Shown here: piece after piece, positions 12,397 to 23,946 of the stretch
Numbering within the stretch: position 1 is the stretch's first letter
How the letters are laid out: each line of letters starts with the position of its first letter
NCBI GenBank assembly: GCA_965153455.1
Contig: OZ234493.1
Location: 558,001 to 622,000 of the forward strand
Reading direction: 5' to 3'
DNA length: 64,000 nucleotides
DNA from: Sphagnum compactum
Lineage: Eukaryota > Bryophyta > Sphagnopsida > Sphagnales
Notes under the pieces: generated by a model
Databases searched by the model: none
Seen by the model: the letters and a program-made list of their open reading frames with translations, nothing else
What the model was told of the DNA's origin: nothing
Made by a program: the position numbers and the translations under genes

Positions 12397-12456
12397 CTAA
12401 CCCTAATCCAAACCTGACCCTAACCCTAATGTAAACCTGATCCTAACCCTAACCCT
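12397..12456 (+). promoter_or_regulatory. Cluster of telo-box motifs
   Basis: Four CTAACCCTAA or close variants occur in 60 bp, about 240-300 bp upstream of the MPP-beta start codon. Telo-boxes (AAACCCTAA-type) are known in plant promoters of ribosomal, translation and mitochondrial housekeeping genes. Position and gene function make a promoter role more likely than a relic of a chromosome end. Confidence 0.6.
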
Positions 12457-12697
12457 GATTCTTTCACCCGCTTCGATTGACCTACAGAAATGAAAGTCAT
12501 CCCCTCCTCGCGTGATGCCCAAGTTAAATCATTCCTTAACGTTCTGTGGGAGCTAAGCTTATTATCATCCGTTTTTTGACCTTCATCCACCTGAACTAGA
12601 CGTTTTGTTGTTAATGTACTTTCTTCTCCAATCATCAAACGCAAAATGAAGGACGGACTTTGTAGTTGGTGGCTGTTGCTGCGGAAAACCGTTGGCG

Positions 12698-14536
12698 ATG
12701 GCGACTAGGGTTTTGGCTAGCAAGCTGCGGAATACAGGGCGACTATGGAGAGCAGGGGAAGAAGCAGCAGGATTGCGACAAAGCCATGCTCTGGCTGTGG
12801 CCGATGAGAGGTTCCAGCGGTATAACTCGCCGGTGCCCAGCACGGTGGATCACACCGCGGTGCTGGGAAGGCCAGAAACCAAGGTGACAACTCTGGCTAA
12901 TGGACTGCGTGTGGCAAGCGAGTCGGACCTGTCGGCGGCGACGGCCACGGTTGGAGTGTGGATTGATGCCGGCAGCCGCTTTGAGACCGCCAGCACCAAT
13001 GGCACTGCTCACTTCCTGGAGCACATGATCTTCAAGGGGACCAAGAGACGGAGCATGCGGCAGCTGGAGGAGGAGGTAGAGAACATGGGCGGACATCTGA
13101 ACGCCTACACCTCCCGGGAGCAGACCACTTACTATGCTAAGGTCATGAAGAAGGATCTGCCGGTGGCTGTGGACATTCTGGCCGACATTCTGCAGAACTC
13201 TCGTTTCGATGAGGACCGGATAACTCGGGAGCGGCAAGTGATCCTGCGGGAGATGGAAGAAGTGGAGAGTCAGGTTGAGGAGGTGATGTTCGACCATCTC
13301 CATGCCACGGCGTTTCAGCATAGTTCACTAGGGCGCAGCATTCTAGGGCCTGCTGCGAACATCCGTTCCATCACCAAGGCTAACTTGAAGGATTACATCA
13401 CCACTCACTACACAGCCCCACGAATGGTAATTCCATGAATTCCAGCTGCCATTGTTGTCGACTTTGCGGTTGCCACAAACCTCCGTGAGCTCCCTTATTG
13501 TGGAAGGTTTAGGGTTCAGGGTTGTAGGTAGGTGCTGTGTTGCACAGACCAAAGCATGGGAAGCAGCACAATTTTAGGGTTCAAACAAGAACTCTGTTCA
13601 ATTTGCAAATTCTTCTTATTTAGGAGAGCAATTGTTTTCTGATTTTGAAATCTGAGTTTCACTGTTGTTGAGATTACGCAAGCCAGAGTGTGGGTTGAAT
13701 TTGGGAGTTTCTAGTCTGACAAGAAATTGGAGGGTTTTGTAGGACTCTGAGTGGTTTTTTTTGGCCAACATTTTCAGGTTATTGCTGCAGCTGGTGCTGT
13801 GCAGCATGAGGATTTGGTATCACTTGCAGAAAAGTCATTTCAGTCCCTCTCAACAAACCCAACCACTGCAGGCCAGCTTGTACAACAGGAGCCAGCTGTT
13901 TTTACAGGATCAGAAGTTCGCATTCAGGATGATGATCAAACCTTGACCCACTTGGCAGTAGCTCTCAAGGGTGCAGCATGGACTGACCCAGATTCTATAG
14001 CTTTGATGGTCATGCAGACAATGCTAGGTGCATGGAACAAGAATGCTGTAGTTGGCAAACATGCAGGGTCAGAGATGGCTCAAAAGATTGGAGCAAATAA
14101 CTTGGCAGAGAGTGTCATGGCATTTAACACAAACTACGCTGATGCTGGACTCTTTGGTGTCTATGCGGTTGCAAAGCCAGATACTTTGGATGATTTATCA
14201 TACTGCATCATGCATGAAATGACAAGTTTGATTTACAGAGCTGCTCCAGATGATGTGGCTCGTGCCCGTAATCAGCTGAAATCTTACTTGCTGCTTCACA
14301 TGGATGGGACAAGTGCTGTTGCAGAAGACATTGGGCGACAGATATTGACATATGGGCGTCGATTACCACTGGCTGAGCTCTTTGCACGCATTGATGCTGT
14401 TGATGTGGATACAGTCAAACGAGTTGGAACTCGTTTCATAGCTGATCAAGAGGTTGCCATTGCAGCCATAGGGCCTACACAGAATCTTCCTGACTACAAC
14501 TGGTTTCGGCGCCACACTTACTGGAACCGTTACTGA
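12698..14536 (+). CDS. Mitochondrial processing peptidase subunit beta (M16 metalloprotease)
   Basis: Two exons, 12698-13426 and 13778-14536, join in phase 0 and give about 495 residues. The ATG at 12698 opens [12 protein letters not shown], an Arg-rich, acid-free presequence suited to mitochondria. The inverted zinc motif HFLEH is at residues 105-109 (13010-13024), so the subunit should be catalytic. [15 protein letters not shown] follows, as in MPP-beta. The second half ([28 protein letters not shown]) and the C-terminus ([13 protein letters not shown]) are typical of plant beta subunits. The enzyme removes presequences from imported proteins. In plants it also forms core 1 of the cytochrome bc1 complex in the inner membrane. 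An alternative TTG start six bases upstream is not needed. No lesion is seen. Confidence 0.95.
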
Positions 14537-16058
14537 AAAGGGAAATGAAGCAAGTGAAGTTTTGGAGTGCATGTATTTTTGAGATCCAGCTGGTTCGTGC
14601 AAATTGTTCATGTAATGCTGAGGTAATATGCTGCTGTGTTGATCAGTTGAGTGCATAGGACTGATGGCCACCCTGCCAGTGGTTGCGGGTCTAGGTCGTG
14701 CTTTAACCATGGTAGCCAACTACTGATAATGGGATCAGTGTGTACACTGATAATACCCAAAATATGAAACCTAACTAATTCAAAGAAGAACCAGCAAACC
14801 GAATTTTTCCTGTTGCAAAGGTTTGAATTCTGTCTATCACACGAGTTTGGTTTCTTCATCCACACTTGTTTTCTTGTAGATTGGAAATGTTGAAGATTCA
14901 AATGCCCTTGAACAGTGATCACTCAAGAAAGACATTGTGGTTCACCGTCAGCAATACTGTTTTGCAAATTGTCACACATGAAAAGGTTTTGGTGTAAGAT
15001 TTGACTGTGATCCTTCAAGACTTGTATGGCACAGCTATTGAAATGCAATGCTTGTGGGGATCTTTCAAGAAATGTGTTATCTGAGATTTTGCTGACACAC
15101 AAGGTCAAGGTACATCATTGTTGGGGGGCTTGTTACTTGTTATGTTGTGGAGATTTCCCTTGAAGTGTGTGCTTACTGTTGTGGAATGGCGGAATGACAC
15201 AAGGATGTCAATTCATGTATAATTGTCCGTCCTGATTTTCGTATAGTTGTTTGCCCCAAGTGTTGAACAGATTGTTATATACAAGTATCAACCCATTGTT
15301 TGGGAGCTGATAGTGTCAGTCTGGCAAGCTAGTCATTGTTGTCATTCTGGATGAAGGAGACAGTCATATACTTCGTGAGTGACTCTGGAGATAGTCCGAT
15401 ACAATTGTGAGTGACACCATTAAGATTATTGACATGGTCATTCTTGCTCTAAACAGAAACCACGGGTTAGCTTTAGTGGGGATTTTTTCAGCCAGAGTGA
15501 ACCATGAGCCACTGGTGCACCACCCGACCCTTCATTGGAAGCCTGTTACAACTCAGTTGTCTTATTCGAGTAAGTTTGCTGCAATATGAGAGACTCATTC
15601 TTTCAAGTCTGTGTCTAGGTAAGATCATGGTACCATTAACTGTTGCTGCTGTTGGCCATCTGCCCTGCAGCGTTGAGATCTTGTCCAGAGAATAGAGTAC
15701 ACTTTTTATATTTTCCATCCTGTCCTTCATTACATATCATCAAGCAAGAGGATTTGTAGACAAAATGTAAGCATGCACAATTTCCCTACACTATTTGCAT
15801 TCTATTTCTACAGATTAGACTGAGAGAACCAACATCTTTTGTAAGTCTCATGAGGTTCACAAATTTGTTTGTTTGATCCACACTATGACAGACTCTGTTG
15901 TGTCCTCAGATGCTAGAGAACTTAGAATCTCTCAAGAATTCCACTTGAGCTGAAGCTCTTCCCACACATGGCAGGAAATTAATCCATTGAGAAGAAGAGG
16001 AGGAAGATGAGGCAGAAATTTGTGTCCAAGAGAAAAAACCTGAGGTGCTTGCTTCTTT
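14537..16058. other. Convergent 3' region between the MPP-beta and peroxidase genes
   Basis: The two genes point towards each other. The stretch should contain both 3' untranslated regions and a short spacer. No further coding sequence, RNA gene or transposon is recognised. Confidence 0.6.
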
Positions 16059-17518
16059 CTAGATACGAGGAAGAAAATCAACGTCTGCAGTGTTTGAGTT
16101 TCGAACCCAACAGTGCTGGCGAATCTGGCCTTGCGTTCCAGTGAGCACATTGATCTTGCCCATCTTCCTGAGTGAAACACCAAACTGTTGGAAGAAGAGC
16201 TCTTGATTCTGAGCAAACAGTTCGACAAGTGGCATTGTACGTGGGTCAGTGTACAGAAACTGGTCAGATGTGAAGAGTCCCACACCAGCAATAAGTCCCT
16301 TGTAGTAGCCATTGTCGAAGATGAAGGTGCTGTTCACATCCATGTCAATTGTTACCACGTTATTGTCAAAGGTGCCATCAGGAGTTTGGCATACAGTCTT
16401 CATTTGGTTCAAGAAATATGGTGGGTATATGGGGTAGATCGGTGGAGATTGGAGTCTGTCCTGAATGGAGTCACAGTGACCTTGGCCAATTGTGTGTGCA
16501 CCTGATCAAACCAGAAGAAGAGAAATGGATCATGTTAGAAATCCCCCTTGCGTGCATTGCTGCCATCATGGGCATCCATAGAGACGATGCTATTGTGTTT
16601 GAAGATGTACCAACCATTGATCCTTTTACAGTTGCTGACCATCAGTGAATTCAGAGGAAAAGGAGAGATTCATGATGACAAACCTGAAAGCGCAACTAGA
16701 TCAACAATGTCGAGTCCAGCATTGTTGAAGCTGTCCAAAAGGCCTGAAACATTGAGATAGAAACCAGGCAAATGAGTCTGTGCATTGTCCTGGTACGAAC
16801 TCAATCCGTCCCTGCGTCCCAGCTCTATCTGATACTCTGGTCCTTGCGTCTGTGAAGAAGGAACACATCAAATGCACAGCATTAGTGACTGGATCTCTCA
16901 ATCTTGAAACACAGGAGTGCTACTGCTGCTGCTGTGCTGAAGTGAGTGCTCTCGCATGTTGACAAGATCTATCTCGTGGATCAGGGAAGCTAAAGAATAA
17001 CGAACCGCAGCGATGGCAGACACAGCGGCCATGGCAAGTATGTCCGCACAGGAGACAACCCCAGGACATACACTCTCGAGCTCCTGTTTGATCAAATCTA
17101 CGAAGGAGAACTTATTGAAGCGGTCGTTCTTTTGGAAATCCTTCTCGGCATATAGAGGTGAATTCGTGTAGAGCAAAGTGGAGTTGAGAAGCAACGAAGC
17201 ATCGCAACCTTGCACAATGCAATCGTGGAAGAACATTCGTAGTAACTGCGGAGCGACAGTGAAGTCGTAACTCGTCGCGTTCATTACCATGGTGGACACA
17301 ATGGCTGGCGCTTCTGGACACGATGTCGCATAGAAATCGAACTGCAAGGGAGGTGAGAGGTACGTCGTATCGATGTTGAGTGCTGATATTGTTGAGGATG
17401 GCGCAGGCGAGCCGATGGACTGCGATTGCGCATCACTTCCTGCAAGAACTATCAGGAACAAGACAGCCAGCAGCCAGGCTTGCCAAAAACTCCTCATCTC
17501 GATTGCAAACTCTGTCAT
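16059..17518 (-). CDS. Class III secretory peroxidase
   Basis: Three exons on the minus strand, 17518-17006, 16849-16684 and 16501-16059, give about 373 residues. A signal peptide is visible (hydrophobic core about residues 14-26, then GSDAQ). The distal haem site LLRMFFHDC is at residues 92-100 (Arg94, Phe97, His98 present). CPGVVSCADILAMAA and LGRRDGLSS follow. The proximal histidine lies in LVALSGAHTIG (about His229), whose glycine codon is split by intron 2. Cysteines fit the conserved disulphides. Such enzymes oxidise phenolics with hydrogen peroxide, or make oxygen radicals, in the cell wall. All catalytic residues I can check are intact. The first 30 residues after signal cleavage are Ser/Pro-rich and make it slightly longer than usual. 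Confidence 0.92.
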
Positions 17519-19891
17519 TCGAGGATATCTACAGATTGATCAATCGGATTCCTCCCACAAAATTTCTTCTGCGATCATGGCCTTACGTCGCTCCTGCTGA
17601 GTTCTTAGTTTCCATCCTTACTGCATCTTTTGCCGCCTGTCTGTATGTCCACCTGCAGCAACTGCTGCAATTGATTCAACGAAGAAAACTTGTACAATCA
17701 GTGAATCCCCCTGAGACAAAGAAAGAAACAATCATCGCAAACGCGACCACAACTGCTGCAGCACCATGGTGGCATCATTCTTCATGATCCTCCAAAATTC
17801 CTCACTTGCAGTAGGAAAAAAAACTCGGTCTGGCATTGAAGTATAAGTACTTGACTCATGCTACAGACACAAAAAAATCCACACGAATGAATGCAACACC
17901 AAAGATGCACTAGCACTTTGCAGCAGCTTGATGGCGGTGAAGATGCGGTGAAAGAGTCGTATGTATACAGTACCTGGACAATATTTGAGATGATCCGTGT
18001 GTGTGTTACAAGTGAAAGTGACATGATCGAGTGATTTCTTATTCATTGAAAGCTCTTCGCATTCGTGAGAGGTTTGCAACTTGCAGTAGCCTGGAACATA
18101 CTTTCTTCCCTCAAGAGTTGCAGAGCAAATCCGCGAAACATGGGAGCTCCGAGTCGTCGGAGCGCTGCTGCAGTGCTCTGCTGCAATCGGGAGGGTGGTC
18201 CCGCCGCTTGCGCTGGATGCGGAAGTCCCCGAAACTACAAACACCGCGGAAACCCTCAACCAAATTTTCAGCCCGTGACAGGACACAAAACCTAATACCG
18301 GGGTATTTGGGCGGCTTAGGCGGCTCTCTGACGAAAAATTAATTTAATCCAGAATTTTAGATTCGGCAATTACTTTTTTAATTCTGAAAATTTTGGCAAA
18401 TGTGTAATATATTTAATAAAATTATTTGTTATTTATAAGATATTTTGCTGTGTTATTGCTCAGACATAAAGTAAATGAGTATGTCATGCAGGTCCTTGGG
18501 TCAAAACTGGTTGCCTTGTTGCTTGCTTGTTTTTGGTGGGAATCCATTATATGAATTGTGAAGGGAAAGTCTTTAATGGACTTACTTGATTTTTTATGGT
18601 GCAATGGTATCCAATGTTTGAGTTGTATTAATTGAGTTGTTTCTTGTGTAGGGTCTCTTTGATGTTCTTTGTTCCCCCAAGGATTAATTTATGAACACTT
18701 CTGAATTTGTGCATAAAGCCTCCAATTCCCAATTCCCTCATTGTTTTTGAATGTTACCTTGGATGCCTAGTACCGAACACAAAATTGCACATAAGTAAGC
18801 AGTAATGTGTGATCCAAAATGCTCACATTTTAAAGGTGGCATTCCTACCACTTAGTCCTGAAGTAAATTATCCAAAGGCAATAAAAATTTTAAAAATTTC
18901 AGAAAAGAATTTTTTTGGAAGATTTGGTCATGGGTGTCCATTTGAACAGAAACCAACAGAAACCACCCTTAAAACACACTAAATAGATGTTCAATCAAAA
19001 GCACCCAATCAGTGATGGGCTGGTTTACCCTATCCATTGTTTTATTTGCTGGACAAATTTTGTCATTTTTCTGAAAAAAATAATGAGAAAGTTTTTAAAC
19101 TTTTTTTCCTATTGTAAACTGGACTAATTTTGCTAAAAATTAGGGAAAGTTTTTGATAAATTTTCTAAACAAAAAATTGAAATTTGTTTTTAAACAGTAA
19201 AAAAACCCATGCTTTTACATCCATGAATACCTCCTTTACATGCCCTTCTACCTGTGCCACCAGAATCAAAATAATGGCTAACAAATTCTGTACAATTTGC
19301 AAAATGGCAAAGGAGAAATAGAGATGAAATCTATGCTAAAAGGACCACCCTCACAGCACAGGCCCAATTGGAATCTACACCTTCTGGTGGTCAGATCTCA
19401 ACCCACTAGAGCACTTTCAAATGCTTTCATGACTTGATCCTACAGAAACAGCGCTAATTGCAAACAACCAGAAGGAAAAATATTTCCAGTTGCAACTCTC
19501 CAATTGATTGACCAGCAATGGTCATTTGGAACTCTGAATATCTTGAGCCATACCGTCCCAGTATTTTCTTTATTTCTAAGGCACACACGAGGGTACCAGC
19601 CTTTTGTAACACCACCCTTGTTGGCCTTCAGAGAGCCAAAATGTTTTTTTTTTCCCCCACACTTTATATGGAGGCTCTACACCACACTGACTCAGTGAAA
19701 GAGTAATTTGTAACCCAAAACTTCTGTGATCCAATTTGATCAACCTGGTGTCCATCTCCTTTCTGGAGTCCAGACAGATCACTAGTTTCTTCATAACCTT
19801 AGTGAAGCATTTGTGCTTGCATCTCCACAAATGGGAAGTGCATCTCCTAAATGGCATCCATGGAGCGTGACAATTTTCATGCCACTGTTTT
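17519..19891. other. Spacer upstream of the peroxidase gene and downstream of the ZFWD gene
   Basis: The part next to 17519 should hold the peroxidase promoter. From 18.3 to 19.7 kb the sequence is AT-rich with no recognisable gene or transposon domain. An open frame at 17861-18286 (minus) has no family features and is not called. Confidence 0.5.
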
Positions 19892-22800
19892 TTAACCTCC
19901 ACCTGCTGCCAACTGAACTCCTGTCCATCGCCATACCTTGACTGTCCCACGACTATCTCCAGAAAATACTAGACCGCCTGGTCCAACTTGCAGAGCTCTT
20001 ACTTCCTCCCTTGAAAAGAGCTGCCCTCTTTCTGAAAACCTGGAAGCAGAAATTTGAAAATGGGTCATTGCAAAGTTGAGTATAACTGCCTGCAATCGAA
20101 TGAAGGACAAGACAGACAGACTCTTCTCTATGCTCAATACTTGGGAAGCTCACCCCACCCGCCTCCCAAAAAAGAATTTTGAGGACCAGTTTAAAGGATT
20201 GTGTGCTGAAATTCATACGTGGGAAGGTCATAGAGGCGAACAATGTTGTCATTGTATGAAACAAGCAGGACTGGTTTCCCCGCTCCATCATTGCATCCAC
20301 ACATTTTTAGTGCACCCTGTGATAGTAAAAGATTGAGCCATGAGTTACATCAGCAACCAGGGAAGAAATAATTGTTGCTCTTGGCCTCTACCTTCTTCCA
20401 AGGCATTCACTGAGAATAAAAAGAGTGAAAAAACTGTTCCATGGGTCCCAACCCTGGATGCTATGCCACTGTAGCTTACATTGCGAGGTTCAGCTTGACC
20501 TTCGTCTTCAGGATGTGTGAAAGTTGTCTCTAATTGACCAGCTGCATTTGCTGCCCACACCTGTAATTTGAGCAGAATTTCCATGTCAAATCAAAGACAG
20601 AAGAACAGCCAGCACAATCGATAAACTTCTGATTTCACCAACATTTTGTAATGCAGAGAAGGAATTGAGTTCATGTCTCTTGGACTTACTCTGATGGTAC
20701 CATCAAGAGAGCAAGACAGGAGGAATTGTTCCCAGCACAGGAGGTCCATCACAACATCTGAGTGTCCCTCTAGAGTTTGAATGCACAGGCCATGTATGAC
20801 ATCCCATATCTGCCATTCACAGACAAACCAATTTTAATGATAAAGTCTGGGGAAGTATGCAGATTTTCAAAGAAGAAGATGACCCCTTCTCCTTTGCTTC
20901 TAATGCCTGGAGGACTCTTTTGGAATACTTCATGGAGACTGCCGATGCCTGTAACCTTGTAAAATGAGAAGAACACTGTTAACGACAGGCATTGACTCTC
21001 AAAGAATGAGGGTGTGAGTGCTGATGCAACAAACCCGGATTGATTTGTCCGTGGAACCTGAGTAGAGGCGATTCCCAATAAATAGAAGTGTAATAACAGG
21101 GCCACTGTGGCCTGACAATGATGCTGCTGGTTCAAATGAGTTGTTGATGGCATTGAACTTCCACTCCAATATAGTTCCATCCTGAATGGAACAAGCAGTA
21201 AAGATAAGACATTGATTTTACTCATTTTTGAATGGTCTGCAAGATGATATGTTTGAGTCTTGTAGAATTTAGATGCACATAATAACCAAGTTATACATCA
21301 AAGAATGCACAAAGATCTGCAGAGATGACTACAAAATATACCTGAGTGCCTGCAAAAAGCAGACCATCTTCACTAACAGCCAAGGCATGTACTTGTCCCT
21401 TTGGCCCACTCAAACTCTGTTGTGCAGATGTCTGCATGTTCCATGTCTGCAACCCTGGCACCCAAATGAGACACAAAGAACATACAATGTACACAAATTC
21501 CTAGTATACATTCTCTAGGAATCCTGAAATGTGTAAAATAAAAGTGAGGATAATTTCAATGCTCTGTTATGCAAAAAACATTTGTAAAATCTCCACAAAG
21601 GAAGAGTCAATAAAATTTAAAGAATGAGGATATACCTGAACCTCATTGGGCAGACCTATGAAAAGCCATCCTGGTGCACTTAGCAACGCACCCACATCCC
21701 CTCCCATTTGTACCACATTTGCACACTGAAGCCACCAAAGAGACAACATGGGAGTCAATTAAATCATGACATGTCACTCTCTTTCTCCCTCTAGTTCGAA
21801 ATAGAGAGGAGAATTGTAACAAAGCATTGAATTGCATCACAATGACAACACACAGCAACAAATTGCATAAAAAGGTGCCAAGGGTCAATGTGTCTAGAAC
21901 TGCATAAGAGATGGGGTCAAGTTTTGACCCCGAAATCCACAAAAAAATATGCCCTTTGGGACTGCCCACTGGAGTGAATTTCCGGACTAGAGTAGAGTCT
22001 AAATCATTGAGAAAATTCAAAACTCCATCTTTCAAACCTACAAGTTTGATCTGGGAAGTATGAGAGCTCCTGGAAAGCACTACAAAACAGAACTGCTGCT
22101 TCATTGCCTCAACAACCACAGCAGTACTGTTGGGTACTCAAACAGATGAGTGGATCTGGAATACCTTCAATGCACAAAGACAGTTCACATACCAAAACAC
22201 ACATTCATACAGCTAACAAGACAAGGAATGACTTGCCTGGCCTGTTGTGCAGTCCCATACACGAACTGATTCATCTTGGCTACCTGTGTAAAGCTGGGAA
22301 GCTCCTTGTGGCATCTCTATTGCCCTAATTGCCTGTAACGGTGCAATCGAAATGCATTCAATGACTATCCACACTCATAACCAAACAACATCAATAGCCA
22401 TCGGAAAGGGCCAAAGCATCAGTATCCTGCTTAGGGTTGCAACATATCGCCTGCCAAATGCAATCTAGGGAATACACCTATCTCTTGCCTGGAGAAAAAA
22501 TGCTACCTTTTCGTGGCCGATTAGCTGGGTCATCATCTCAACATCCGGAGCAGTTGTATGTGCATGCAAATATATGCAATCATCACCCCGGTTACAGTTT
22601 CCCTTCAGCCAAAAATTGCAGGGCTTTGCCTTTGTGCTGCGCTGAGGCCCTGTGCTTCCATCACTGTGACCCCTATCTCTCTGGCCTGGTCTGCTAATCG
22701 CATTTCGCGGCCGCCCCCATCTTGCTGATACATTCCTGGATCTCCCTTGACTACTCCCAGTTGAGAATCCTCCTCCACCGCTGCCACCACCAACAGTTCC

Positions 22801-23061
22801 CCAGCCCCCTCTATTTTCACTCCGATTATCAATCACATTGATTGTTCTCCTCCCATTCCCCAGAGAAGCTCCTCTTCCAGTTGTGCCTGCATTTCCAGGA
22901 TGCAGCCACTGGCACTCATCTCCCTTCAAACACCTCCCTTCTTGCCAATACCTACAAATCTGCTGATTATGGCTCCTGCTTCCTGTGTTCCCTGACCTTT
23001 GATAGTTTCTTTTGCTGCCAACCCTTGCTGGTCCATCATCCACCTCCATTCCTGCCATCAT
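19892..23061 (-). CDS. CCCH zinc finger and WD40 repeat protein (ZFWD family)
   Basis: Nine exons on the minus strand: 23061-22507, 22332-22237, 21725-21636, 21446-21342, 21181-21035, 20809-20690, 20560-20480, 20316-20219, 20039-19892. They keep frame and give about 479 residues. Two C-x7-C-x5-C-x3-H fingers are visible: CRYWQEGRCLKGDECQWLH and CNFWLKGNCNRGDDCIYLH, separated by a Gly/Arg/Ser-rich linker. WD40 repeats follow, starting QLIGHEKV and including VRVWDCTTGQ, SLSGHSGPVITLLF, TLEGHSDVVMDLLCW and GTVKVWRW. The order matches plant ZFWD proteins, whose molecular role is poorly known; RNA binding and scaffolding are inferences from the domains. Intron 2 uses a GC donor (CAG|GCAAGT). Upstream in-frame codons would add an Arg run made of CTT/CCT repeats; I treat that as 5' leader. 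Confidence 0.9.
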
Positions 23062-23766
23062 CTTGAGACAAAAAAACAGTCTGCCCCAAACTCTTTTATA
23101 TTTTGTGGATGAGGCTCCCTCCACTCCTTCCCCCACCCTTCTTCTCCTTCTCCTTCTCCTTCTTCTTGAAAGAAAACAGTGGCAGGTTGATAGTAGGTCT
23201 AGAAATAAATGTGCCTGGAGCAATGGTATCAACACAGTTGCATTTGCTTATAAGAGAAAACCACCAAAGAAGGAAATGAGAAACTCCATCAACATCCCTC
23301 AAACAAATTCAAGCCAATTTTTCTTTCACTGCAACTTCCACAAACCCTAGTTTTTTTCTTTTCTTTTCCGTTGTGATCAGATATTGCCTTTCCTCCTTGC
23401 CCACTCTGCTAGGGTTTGGAGATCTAGGGAACAAGGCTTGGATCACTCTTTGTTGCCAAAGAGAATGACATAGAACCCTCCAAACACAAAAACCCACTTT
23501 CTTTCTTTCTTTCTTTCTTTTGCAGACAAAGGGACGGAAGAAGCTTTGGCACAAATACCAACAACAACAACGAAAAACAAAAAACACACTACTTACTCCT
23601 GATCAAAGCTTTCCAAAACAAAAACCCAAATAGGGTATGAAATTTTCAGCAGCAAAAACAACGAAAAGAACTTCCACCATGAAGGAAAAAAGTGACCAAC
23701 AACAACAGCCGCGACCTTACCTCTGAAATGGCCAGTTGCTGCTGGTTCCAAGTTGTTGGGACTTGT
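23062..23766 (-). other. Leader and promoter region of the ZFWD gene
   Basis: A CTT/CCT-rich microsatellite at about 23140-23170 (GA-rich on the gene strand) and a CTTT repeat at about 23497-23520 lie upstream of the start codon. GA-rich leaders are common in plant genes. No coding sequence is supported. Confidence 0.5.
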
Positions 23767-23946
23767 GATGATATACCACTATGACCCAAGAGGGTTGCTT
23801 GGTTGGTTTCCCAAAAAACAAAACCCTCACATGAAAATGGCAAAAGAGAAAGAGTTGATGATATACCACTATGACCCAAGTGGATTGCTTGGTTGGTTTC
23901 CCCAAAAACAAAACCCTCACATGGAAAGGCCAAAAGAGAGGGAGTT
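23767..23946. repeat. Two tandem 90-bp units
   Basis: Copy 1 is 23767-23856 and copy 2 is 23857-23946. Each starts GATGATATACCACTATGACC and contains GCTTGGTTGGTTTCCC and AAAACCCTCACATG. The length is a multiple of three, so both strands keep short open frames through it. No known protein family is matched. Confidence 0.85.

Noticed and set aside
12397-12456. Remnant of a telomere
   Set aside because: Only a few degenerate units are present, in the promoter position of a housekeeping gene, where telo-boxes are expected.
15932-16312. A minus-strand frame overlapping the last peroxidase exon
   Set aside because: It is in another frame. The peroxidase exon reads through the same bases with conserved sequence.
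17861-18286. A 141-codon minus-strand open frame upstream of the peroxidase
   Set aside because: It has no recognisable domain, coding bias or splice partners, and lies in the likely promoter region.
23062-23235. N-terminal extension of the ZFWD protein with ten arginines
   Set aside because: It is made of a CTT/CCT microsatellite upstream of a good ATG at 23061, and ZFWD proteins normally begin just before the first zinc finger.
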